From: Dyella sp. SG609 | Lineage (GTDB): Bacteria > Pseudomonadota > Gammaproteobacteria > Xanthomonadales > Rhodanobacteraceae | NCBI RefSeq assembly: GCF_012275375.1 | Contig: NZ_JAAZQJ010000007.1 | Location: 1 to 64,000 of the forward strand | DNA length: 64,000 nucleotides | Direction: 5' to 3' | Shown here: piece by piece, positions 57,505 to 64,000 of the stretch | How the letters are laid out: each line of letters opens with the position of its first letter | Numbering within the stretch: the first letter of the stretch is position 1 | Notes under the pieces: model-generated | Told to the model about the DNA's origin: nothing | The model's database searches: none | What the model saw: only the letters and a program-made list of their open reading frames with translations | Translations under genes and position numbers: made by a program

Positions 57505-59909
57505 AGGTCGGCCAGCAGGGCGAGCACCATCGCGCCGAGATCCTTCATGGAACGCGCGGCGGTTTCGTCCGAAGCCAGTACCGGCCCGACGCAGGCGGGA
57601 CAGCCGAGCCGGCAATCGCATAGCTCGATCAGCTGGCGCGCTTTTTCCACCAGCTCGGCGCGGCGCTCGAACAAGGGCGCGCTGAGTCCCACGCCACCGG
57701 GAAAAGCGTCATACAGATAGAGAGTCGGGATAAACGGCGCGTGCGGGTCCTGCACTTCCTCGCCCCACCCCGTATGCACGCGTGCATGCCCCGAGCTGTC
57801 CGGCACCGCGAACCACGCGCCGTCGCCGCTGCCCACCGCCTTCTGCAGATCGCGCCCCTCGGCCATCACCGCCACGGTGGCGACGGTATGCAGCGCGGTG
57901 GAGGCGGCGAGAAAACCGTCGAGCGCGTCCTGGCGCCGCTCGAACGCATCGTCCAGCGTGCGCTGCGCCAAGGCCCACCACACCGAAGTCGTGTGCAGTT
58001 CGCTGTCCGGCAGGTTGACGTTGCCGTAGCCGATGTTCTCGTGCGTGTAGTAGCGGATCTTCTTGTAGCCGGCGACGCGCCGCACCACGTGCACTTCGCC
58101 GTGATGGCATTCGCCGCGTCCGGAAGAAGACGAGTCGAACCGGTCCAGCACCTTCAGCCTGGTGTAGTCGATCGCATCCGTGTAGTAGTCGGCTTCGGTG
58201 CGCGTGACATAGGCCTTGCGCCCGGTCCAGTCCAGGCGCTCCACCTGGTACGGCACCGACTGCACCATATGGATGGCGCCTTCGTACAGCGTGAGCGGCG
58301 CCGCGCTGTAGTCGACCTCGGCGATGATGGTCTGGCGTCCGCCCGTGCGGTTGACCACCACGAAGTTGCCTTCCGCCACCGAGCGCAGCGACACCGCATT
58401 GGCCGGATAGCTGTCGGCGATCCACTCGAAGCGCTGGCCTTCGCGATGCAGCACGCCTTCTTCGGCCAGCACTTCCAGCCAGGGTTCCACCATCTGGCCG
58501 CCGAAGGCGTCGCCGGCGCGGAACGGCAGCTCGAACGCCGCGCAGCGGATATGGTCGAGCAGGATCAGCGGCTGGTCCTGGGCAATCCGCGCGTGCTCCG
58601 GCGAGGCGTCGCGGAAATATTCCGGATGGCGCACCAGGTACTGGTCCAGCGGCTCGCTCGATGCCACCAGGATGCCCAGCGAAGGCTGCTGGCGGCGGCC
58701 GGCGCGGCCGAAGCGCTGCCACGTCGCCGCCACCGAACCCGGATAGCCGTTGAGCACGGTGACGTCCAGCGCACCGATGTCGACGCCCAGCTCCAGCGCC
58801 GAGGTGCTGACGATGCCGTCCACTTCGCCCGCGCGCATGTCGCGCTCGGCCTGGCGGCGCTCGGTGGGCAGATAGCCGCCGCGGTAGGCGCGGATGCGCG
58901 GCCGCTTGCGCGGGTCGTGGTCGAACACGTCCTTCAGGTACTTGGTCAGCACCTCGACCATCAGCCGGCTCTGTGCGAACACCAGGGTCTTCAGCCCCGC
59001 GCGGATTGCCGTGCGCGCGATGCGGTTGGTCTGGCTGCGCGCCGAGGCGCGCAGGCCGAGATCCGCATTGAGCACCGGCGGATTCCACAGCAGCACGTGC
59101 TTGGGGCCGGTGGGCGCGCCGCTTTCCAGGATCGGCGTCACCGGCTGCTCGATCAGCGCCGCCGCATGCTCGGCCGGGTTGCCGATCGTCGCCGAGCACA
59201 GAATGAATTGCGGCGACACGCCGTAGAACGCACAGACCCGGCGCAGCCGCCGCAGCACATTGGCTACGTGCGAGCCGAATACGCCGCGATAGGTGTGCAC
59301 CTCGTCGATCACCACATAGCGCAGGTTCTCGAAGAACTGCGCCCACTTGGTGTGATGCGGCAGGATGGCCTGGTGCAACATGTCCGGATTGCTCACAACC
59401 ACGTCGCCATGCAGGCGGATGGCCTGGCGCGCATCGCCCGGCGTGTCGCCGTCGAAGGTGAAGGCGCGCACGCCCAGCTCGCCGGCCGCATTGAGTTCCA
59501 GCAGCTCGGCCACCTGGTCCTGGGCCAGCGCCTTGGTCGGGAACAGGTACAGCGCCTTGTTGCCCGCCGTCATCACCGAAGTCACCACCGGCAGGGTGAA
59601 GCACAGCGATTTGCCGGAGGCAGTGGGCGTGGCCACCACGATGTTTTCGCCGCGCGAGGTGGCCGCCCAGGCCCGGCCCTGGTGCTCGTACAGCCGGGCC
59701 ACGCCGCGGGCGCGCAGCGCGGCGGCCAGCGGCGCGGGCAGGTCCTCGGGCAGCGGCACATAGCGGCCCTCCTTGCCCTCGACCACGAACTGGCCGGTGA
59801 CGCGGTCGCCGTAGCGCTGGACCAGCCGCCCGGCCAGCTCCGCGCCGCTCAGCCGCAGCAGGCGCTGGTCGTCCTCGTCCACGATGGGGGCCGGCAAGGG
59901 GGCGCGCAT
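57501..59909 (-). CDS. mrfA: MrfA-like (YprA) DExH helicase with C-terminal Cys cluster
   Basis: An 802-residue superfamily 2 helicase: ATPTASGKSLCF (motif I), VIDEVHTYRG (motif II, DEVH), LCSATIGNP (motif III) and QRFGRAGRR (motif VI). The C-terminal domain ends with CDCRLGCPACVGP, the four-Cys site typical of MrfA/YprA-type (DUF1998) proteins. Coupling to the DEDD exonuclease strengthens assignment as an MrfAB-like DNA-repair pair. The ATG at 59909 has GGAGA upstream. Confidence 0.87.
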   Translation of the reverse strand: MRAPLPAPIVDEDDQRLLRLSGAELAGRLVQRYGDRVTGQFVVEGKEGRYVPLPEDLPAPLAAALRARGVARLYEHQGRAWAATSRGENIVVATPTASGKSLCFTLPVVTSVMTAGNKALYLFPTKALAQDQVAELLELNAAGELGVRAFTFDGDTPGDARQAIRLHGDVVVSNPDMLHQAILPHHTKWAQFFENLRYVVIDEVHTYRGVFGSHVANVLRRLRRVCAFYGVSPQFILCSATIGNPAEHAAALIEQPVTPILESGAPTGPKHVLLWNPPVLNADLGLRASARSQTNRIARTAIRAGLKTLVFAQSRLMVEVLTKYLKDVFDHDPRKRPRIRAYRGGYLPTERRQAERDMRAGEVDGIVSTSALELGVDIGALDVTVLNGYPGSVAATWQRFGRAGRRQQPSLGILVASSEPLDQYLVRHPEYFRDASPEHARIAQDQPLILLDHIRCAAFELPFRAGDAFGGQMVEPWLEVLAEEGVLHREGQRFEWIADSYPANAVSLRSVAEGNFVVVNRTGGRQTIIAEVDYSAAPLTLYEGAIHMVQSVPYQVERLDWTGRKAYVTRTEADYYTDAIDYTRLKVLDRFDSSSSGRGECHHGEVHVVRRVAGYKKIRYYTHENIGYGNVNLPDSELHTTSVWWALAQRTLDDAFERRQDALDGFLAASTALHTVATVAVMAEGRDLQKAVGSGDGAWFAVPDSSGHARVHTGWGEEVQDPHAPFIPTLYLYDAFPGGVGLSAPLFERRAELVEKARQLIELCDCRLGCPACVGPVLASDETAARSMKDLGAMVLALLADL

Positions 59910-60047
59910 GGATAGTCTCCGGGGAAAGCCGCCGCATTCGAATGCTTTCGCGTCTCACGGATTGAGACCGGCGCCGGAGACCAGGCCGACCGGGACTTGA
60001 AGGCGGCGAAGCGCCTGCGGCAGCATCGAATTCAAGCCACCGCCGCG

Positions 60048-60133
60048 GGTTGGGGTGAGCGCAGCGAACCCCAACGGACCCCGCCGGATCGCCAGCCGGC
60101 GCCACGTTGGGGTTCGCTGCGCTCACCCCAACC
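60048..60133. repeat. REP-like element with 28-bp perfect inverted arms
   Basis: The 28-bp arm at 60048-60075 (starting GGTTGGGGTGAGCGCAGCG) is exactly complementary in reverse to 60106-60133. Each arm can also fold on itself (GTTGGGG with CCCCAAC). The 30-bp centre is GC-rich with no gene. The element sits between the divergent helicase and RidA-like genes, just before the latter's ribosome site, and the arms could form a long hairpin in the RidA leader. Confidence 0.8.
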
Positions 60134-60184
60134 TGTGCCGCGTTTCGATGCATGCGCTTCAACCCCACCCCCGAGGAGTTTGCG

Positions 60185-60646
60185 ATGAAGCTAGCTACCC
60201 ACGTTGTCGCTTCGGCCATCCTGCTGCTGGCCACCCTGCCCGCCCTGGCGCAGCAGGATGGCCGCAAGCACATCGTCATCGGCCGCACGCCGGCGGAAGT
60301 GGCCAAGTCGCCGTGGAGCGATGCGGTGCTGGTCGGCAACACCTTGTATCTGTCCGGCTATATCGGCGTGGATGCGCATAACCAGGTGCCCAAGTCGGCG
60401 GAAGAGGAAACCCGGCTGGCCATGGAAGAACTCAAGCACACGGTGGAAGCCGCCGGCATGAGCATGGACGACATCGTCAAGATCGACGTGCTGTGCACCG
60501 ACCTGAGCCTGTTTCCGCCATTCAATTCGGTCTATCGCACCTACTTCAAGAACGGTTTCCCGGCGCGTACTTTCACCGGCAGTTCCCAGCTGCTGCTGGG
60601 CGCGCATTTCGAAATCACCGGCGTGGCGATCAAGGCCGGGAAATAA
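60185..60646 (+). CDS. Exported RidA-family protein
   Basis: A 153-residue protein: a signal peptide (MKLATHVVASAILLLATLPA, cleavage near ALA/QQ) followed by a complete RidA/YjgF domain (SDAVLVGNTLYLSGYIGVD, TRLAMEELKHTVEAAGMSMDDIVKIDVLCTDLS, FPARTFTGSSQLLLGAHFEITGVAI). The arginine normally used to hold the imine substrate is present as PARTF. Most RidA proteins are cytoplasmic imine deaminases; export is less usual. GAGGAG at 60173 supports the ATG at 60185. Confidence 0.87.
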   Translation: MKLATHVVASAILLLATLPALAQQDGRKHIVIGRTPAEVAKSPWSDAVLVGNTLYLSGYIGVDAHNQVPKSAEEETRLAMEELKHTVEAAGMSMDDIVKIDVLCTDLSLFPPFNSVYRTYFKNGFPARTFTGSSQLLLGAHFEITGVAIKAGK

Positions 60647-60732
60647 GCCGCCGCGGCGGGCCGTCGACTTGACGCCCGCCGCAACCTTGGGCCACTTTCC
60701 GGCCATTGCATCGAAGCCAAGCCACTGCCACC

Positions 60733-61668
60733 ATGCGCCGCGAGATCGCCATCGTCGTTTTTCCGGGATTCCAGCTGCTGGACGCGGCCGGCCCGGTGGC
60801 CGTGTTCGAGATGGCGGAACGCTTCCGGCCGGACAGCTATGCGATCAGCGTGCTTTCTCCCGGCGGCGGCGTGGTGCGCAGTTCGTCCGGCGTGAGCCTG
60901 GCGGCCACGCCGATCGAGCCCCGGCATTTCGACACGGTGATCGTCTCCGGCGGCAACCTGGCGCAGGTGGAGGAAAGCCACGCGGACATCGTCGCCTGCC
61001 TGGGCGCCGAAGCCTGGCGCCGCGTGGCGGGCGTCTGTTCCGGCGCGTTCTTCCTGGCCCAGGCCGGCCTGCTCGATGGCCGGCGCGCCACCACGCATTG
61101 GGCCGCCGCCGAGCGCTTCCGCCGGCTGTATCCGCAGGTGAAGCTGGATGCGGACCGCATGTTCGTCCGCGACGGCGAAGTGTGGACCTCGGCGGGCATC
61201 GCCGCCGGCATCGACCTGGCGCTGGCCCTGGTGGAAGACGACCTCGGCCCCGGCATCGCGCGGCGCACCGCCCAGCAGCTGGTGGTGCATCAACGGCGCC
61301 ATGCAGGGCAATCGCAGTACTCGGTGCTGGTCGAACAAGGCGGCAAGACCGGCCGCTTCGGCGACCTGATCGGCTGGATGCGCAAGCGCCTGGCCGAGCC
61401 GATGACCGTGGAACGCCTGGCCGCGCGGGCCGCGATGAGCCCGCGCAACTTCGCCCGCGCCTTTACCGCGGAGATCGGCGCCACGCCTGCCAAGGTGGTG
61501 GAAGGCCTGCGCCTGGAAGCCGCGCGCGTCGCGGTCGAGACCAGCCATATGCAGCTGGACCATATCGCCGCTTCCACCGGCTTCGGCGATTCCAGCCGCA
61601 TGCGCCGCGCCTTCGTGCGCAGCTTCGGCATGTCGCCGCAGTCGCTGCGCCGCAGCGCGGGCGCCTGA
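60733..61668 (+). CDS. GlxA-family transcriptional regulator (DJ-1/PfpI and AraC-type HTH)
   Basis: A 311-residue regulator. Residues about 1-190 are a DJ-1/PfpI domain (IAIVVFPGFQLLDAAGPVAVFEMAE, VAGVCSGAFFLAQAGLLDGRRATTHW, with the elbow Cys in GVCSG). Residues about 215-305 are an AraC-type double HTH (MTVERLAARAAMSPRNFARAFTAEIGATPAKVVEGLRLEAARVAVE, IAASTGFGDSSRMRRAFVRSFGMSP). It probably responds to a small nitrogenous or aldehyde-type metabolite. The glyoxalase-like gene follows on the same strand. Confidence 0.88.
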   Translation: MRREIAIVVFPGFQLLDAAGPVAVFEMAERFRPDSYAISVLSPGGGVVRSSSGVSLAATPIEPRHFDTVIVSGGNLAQVEESHADIVACLGAEAWRRVAGVCSGAFFLAQAGLLDGRRATTHWAAAERFRRLYPQVKLDADRMFVRDGEVWTSAGIAAGIDLALALVEDDLGPGIARRTAQQLVVHQRRHAGQSQYSVLVEQGGKTGRFGDLIGWMRKRLAEPMTVERLAARAAMSPRNFARAFTAEIGATPAKVVEGLRLEAARVAVETSHMQLDHIAASTGFGDSSRMRRAFVRSFGMSPQSLRRSAGA

Positions 61669-61802
61669 AAGCCGCTGGCGGTTTTTGTCCGGAAATTGTC
61701 CTTGCCGGTGCCGGCCGGACCGACCATAAAGAGCGCCACCGGGCGGCCCCGATAAGGCGGCGCGCCCGCAGCATCGCTCCATTCTTCGCCATGAGGTTCC
61801 GC

Positions 61803-62771
61803 ATGCGCCCGACCCTGATCGCCTCGGCCTGCCTGCTGTCGGCAGGCCTTGCCCACGCCGCACCCGCACCGGCTCCGACCCGGCTCGACCATATCCTGCT
61901 GTGGGGGCACGGCATCGACCAGATCACCTCGGTAATGGCGGTGAAGCTGGGCTTCCAGGTCCGCCCCGGACGCGATCCCGACGGCGTCGCCAACCGCTAT
62001 ATCCGCCTGGCGGACAGCAGCTTTATCGAAATCCTCGGCATCACCAGGCCGAACCCCAAGTTCGATCCGGGCATGAAGGAAGACCAGGAAGCGCTGAAAG
62101 GCGGCCCTGGTTCGCGCGCCTTCGGTTTCCGCAGCTCCCGGCTCGACGCCATCCGCAGCACGCTGCAGGCCAAGCAATATGCGGTGACGCCGTTCTTCTC
62201 CGGCCCCGACAGCGCCAAGCCCGGCTGGCGGCTGTTCGCCTTCGACAAGGCGCCGCTGTCGAGCAATACCTTCTTTATCGATTACAAGGCTGATTACGCG
62301 CCGGATCAGTTCGACCCCGCCAATACCGCGGATTATCGGGTAACGCGCGAACACCCCAACGGCGCGCGCGAGCTTTCCTCGATCTGGCTGGTGTCGGCGG
62401 ATGCGGATGCCGATCGCAAGCAACTGGAGAACATGGGCTTGGGCCATGCGGTGCCGGTGAAGCTGCCGGAGCTGGGTGCGAGGGGGTTCTGCGTGCCGGT
62501 GGGGCCGACGGCATTGCTGGCGTTGCAGCCGGATGGCGCCGGACTGGCGGCACAGGCGATGGCTGCGGGGCCGCGCATTCTCGGCGTCAGCTATGGGGTG
62601 ACCGATCTTGGGCGTGCGCAGCGGTGGGTGGAGCGGGGGTATCAGCAGAAGCTGACGACGTATCGCGGCTTGTCTGGCGAGTCGGTGCTGGCGCCGACCG
62701 TGGACGATCTGGGCTTGTCGGTGGAATTCCATGCGCTGAAGCCGGGCGGTTCGCCCTGCCCGGCTGCGTAA
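61803..62771 (+). CDS. Exported glyoxalase-like (VOC) domain protein
   Basis: A 322-residue protein with a signal peptide (MRPTLIASACLLSAGLAHA). The mature part starts RLDHILLWGHGIDQITSVMAVKLGFQVRPG and continues with EILGITRPN, matching the glyoxalase-like family in the VOC superfamily, and has a second, weaker VOC half (about 200-320, RILGVSYGVTDLGRAQRWVERGY). GAGG at 61793 spaces correctly to the ATG at 61803; the ATG at 61791 has none. Substrate unknown. Confidence 0.75.
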   Translation: MRPTLIASACLLSAGLAHAAPAPAPTRLDHILLWGHGIDQITSVMAVKLGFQVRPGRDPDGVANRYIRLADSSFIEILGITRPNPKFDPGMKEDQEALKGGPGSRAFGFRSSRLDAIRSTLQAKQYAVTPFFSGPDSAKPGWRLFAFDKAPLSSNTFFIDYKADYAPDQFDPANTADYRVTREHPNGARELSSIWLVSADADADRKQLENMGLGHAVPVKLPELGARGFCVPVGPTALLALQPDGAGLAAQAMAAGPRILGVSYGVTDLGRAQRWVERGYQQKLTTYRGLSGESVLAPTVDDLGLSVEFHALKPGGSPCPAA

Positions 62772-62809
62772 GTCGTCCGGTGATCGGCGCCCCTGCGGGC
62801 GCCGGTCGA

Positions 62810-63796
62810 TCACTCGCCCCTGGCCAGCAGCGCGGCCTTCGCCACCTTCGCGGTGTGGTGGTCGCCATCGTGGCTCCAGCCCGGCGGCATGATCAGGTAC
62901 AGCAGCTTGTTGTGCAGCCCTGGCGCGCGCCACACGTCGCGGCCCAGCAGCCAGAATTCGCCGAGATAGGCATCGAGCACGCTGTAGCGCTTCACCGGCC
63001 GCGTGATGCCGTATTCGATCCGGATATCGTCGCGCGCATCCATGTAGGTGCCGAACACGCGGTCCCAGATCGGCAGCAGATTGCAGAAATTCGTATCCAT
63101 GTAGAGCACGTTGCGCGCGTGGTGCACACGGTGATGCGAAGGCGTCAGCAGCACGCGATGCAGCGGGCCCAGCTTGCCCTTGGGCAGCACGTTCTCGCCC
63201 AGGTGGATCAGCTGGCCCCAGAAGCTGTCGATGATCATGATCAGGATCAGCAGCGGCGGGCTCACCCCCAGCAGCATGCAGATGCTGGTGCGTACGAAAT
63301 CGGCGTACGGGCCTTCCAGAAAGATATGCGCGTAATTCACCGACAGGTTCATGGCCACCGGCGCGTGGTGCGTGGAATGCAGGCACCACAGCAGCCGCAC
63401 CTTGTGCGCCAGGAAGTGATAGACGAAATGCGCCAGCTCCCACACCACATAGCCGTAAATCAGTCCGTACCAGGTCAAGCCCGCCTGGAAGGGCGCGAAC
63501 CGGTTGAACAGGCCGATGCAGAAACCGACCATGGCGATGGTGAGAAAGCTGCCGATAAAACGGTTCAGCACCATCACCAGCAGCGGCACCTGGTAATCCT
63601 CGCGCCGGGTGCGGCGCAGGATCACGCCGCGCACCAGCTCGAACACCAGCAGCAGCGGGATGATCGGACCCAGCAGCTTGCCGAAGCCATCGACGGTGAG
63701 CAGGCTCCGGTAGTTGCCGGACGCAATCACGTCCAGCCAGGCGCCCAGGCCGAAGAAATCGGCCAGCTGATGGCGGATCCAGTCCAGGACAAGCAT
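62810..63796 (-). CDS. Sterol desaturase / fatty acid hydroxylase-family membrane enzyme
   Basis: A 328-residue integral membrane di-iron enzyme. Histidine boxes are visible in order: HFVYHFLAHK (HxxxH), HSTHH (HxxHH), a middle NYAH, and SHHRVHH (HxxHH). Four or more TM helices precede and separate them. Such enzymes hydroxylate or desaturate lipids (sterols, ceramides, carotenoids or fatty acids); the lipid cannot be told. GAGGGGC precedes the start at 63796. No terminator is obvious before the convergent glyoxalase-like gene. Confidence 0.88.
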   Translation of the reverse strand: MLVLDWIRHQLADFFGLGAWLDVIASGNYRSLLTVDGFGKLLGPIIPLLLVFELVRGVILRRTRREDYQVPLLVMVLNRFIGSFLTIAMVGFCIGLFNRFAPFQAGLTWYGLIYGYVVWELAHFVYHFLAHKVRLLWCLHSTHHAPVAMNLSVNYAHIFLEGPYADFVRTSICMLLGVSPPLLILIMIIDSFWGQLIHLGENVLPKGKLGPLHRVLLTPSHHRVHHARNVLYMDTNFCNLLPIWDRVFGTYMDARDDIRIEYGITRPVKRYSVLDAYLGEFWLLGRDVWRAPGLHNKLLYLIMPPGWSHDGDHHTAKVAKAALLARGE

Positions 63797-63900
63797 GCAG
63801 CCCCTCGGCGGTGACGGCGCAGGCGTCGATCGCACGCTAACTTGTCACGATCCAATCCTGCATACAAGCAAGCTGAGCACTCCACGCGCCGCCGCTGCGC

Positions 63901-63924
63901 GCGGTCCGCGGCGTTGCGGACCGC
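63901..63924 (-). terminator. Hairpin near the right edge
   Basis: GCGGTCCGC (63901-63909) pairs perfectly with GCGGACCGC (63916-63924). It lies 12 nt downstream of a possible minus-strand stop codon at 63937, consistent with a terminator for a gene that begins outside the window. Confidence 0.45.
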
Positions 63925-63936
63925 GCGGCGGCAGCG

Positions 63937-64000
63937 CTATCGTGCCGCCCTTTGCAGCGGGGCCCGCACGCGCGCGGCGCCTTCCTGCCCATCCGCATGG
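63937..64000 (-). CDS. Possible C-terminal end of a gene entering from the right (partial)
   Basis: On the minus strand an open frame (…HADGQEGAARVRAPLQRAAR) ends at TAG 63937-63939, followed by the hairpin at 63901. Only about 20 residues are visible, so neither the gene nor its family can be confirmed. Confidence 0.25.
   Translation of the reverse strand, partial: HADGQEGAARVRAPLQRAAR

Noticed and set aside
57741-59915. Long plus-strand frame opposite the helicase gene
   Set aside because: Antisense shadow; the helicase motifs on the minus strand are complete.
61680-61700. FadR-type operator near TTGTCCGG-type repeats before the glyoxalase-like gene
   Set aside because: The two TTGTCC copies are direct, not inverted, and no ACAA half-site is present.
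63846-63868. Operator-like TTGTCAC...ATACAAG upstream of the desaturase gene
   Set aside because: The half-sites are separated by far more than 3 bp, so it does not match the dyad.

Overview
The window is high-GC DNA (roughly two-thirds G+C by eye) with dense gene packing. A TonB-dependent receptor, exported glycosidases and a 7TM/jelly-roll membrane protein sit next to FadR-type GntR regulators. This points to a Gram-negative gammaproteobacterium of the Xanthomonadales/Lysobacterales, probably Rhodanobacteraceae (Dyella, Luteibacter or Frateuria-like). That placement is inferred from gene content only; no rRNA or tRNA gene is visible.

Left third (1-26258): a carbohydrate-use locus. It encodes a sialidase-like protein, a GH27 alpha-galactosidase with CBM35-like tails, a Tat-exported GH95 enzyme, a TonB-dependent receptor, two GntR/FCD regulators, an aldose 1-epimerase, an SDR sugar dehydrogenase, a sugar-porter MFS and an exported GH36 alpha-galactosidase. 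A PNGase F-like secreted protein with an F5/8C domain follows. The set reads as outer-membrane uptake, periplasmic release of galactose/fucose-type sugars, inner-membrane import and oxidation. Copies or close variants of an 11-bp dyad, TTGT-N3-ACAA, which fits the FadR-subfamily operator pattern, recur in the promoter regions of this locus and again before a GH2 enzyme at 56.6 kb. The stretch from 19 to 26.3 kb holds unrelated accessory genes: NTF2-like, a CGNR regulator with a palindromic operator, a sensor-like membrane protein, a phosphoesterase and a DoxX-like protein.

Middle (26274-53821): a complete-looking extracellular contractile injection system (eCIS). It has 23 genes on the minus strand, most joined by 1-8 bp overlaps. 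They encode a small winged-helix-like protein, sheath, tube, a zinc-ribbon baseplate-type protein, a linker protein, a DUF4255 cap protein, an AAA+ ATPase, a 92-residue protein, three proteins with the DUF4157 eCIS domain, an unknown 200-residue protein, a peptidoglycan-binding/CHAP-like hydrolase, an Afp7-like protein, LysM, the two halves of a VgrG-like spike, a PAAR-like tip, gp25, two baseplate J proteins, a gpI-like tail protein and a DUF6519 protein. Directly before the first gene lies a perfect sigma-54 promoter (TGGCAC-N5-TTGC). Upstream of that is a stand-alone sigma-54 activator gene, so the whole machine appears to be under one dedicated switch. The three DUF4157 proteins share an N-terminal cysteine module and then diverge, which looks like interchangeable cargo. 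No tape-measure gene is recognisable.

Right end (54114-64000): a secreted cupin, a GH2 beta-glycosidase with its own FadR-type operator, an MrfB/MrfA-like exonuclease-helicase pair (DNA repair), an exported RidA-like protein, a GlxA-type regulator, an exported glyoxalase-like protein and a sterol-desaturase-family membrane enzyme. Several REP-like inverted repeats lie between genes.
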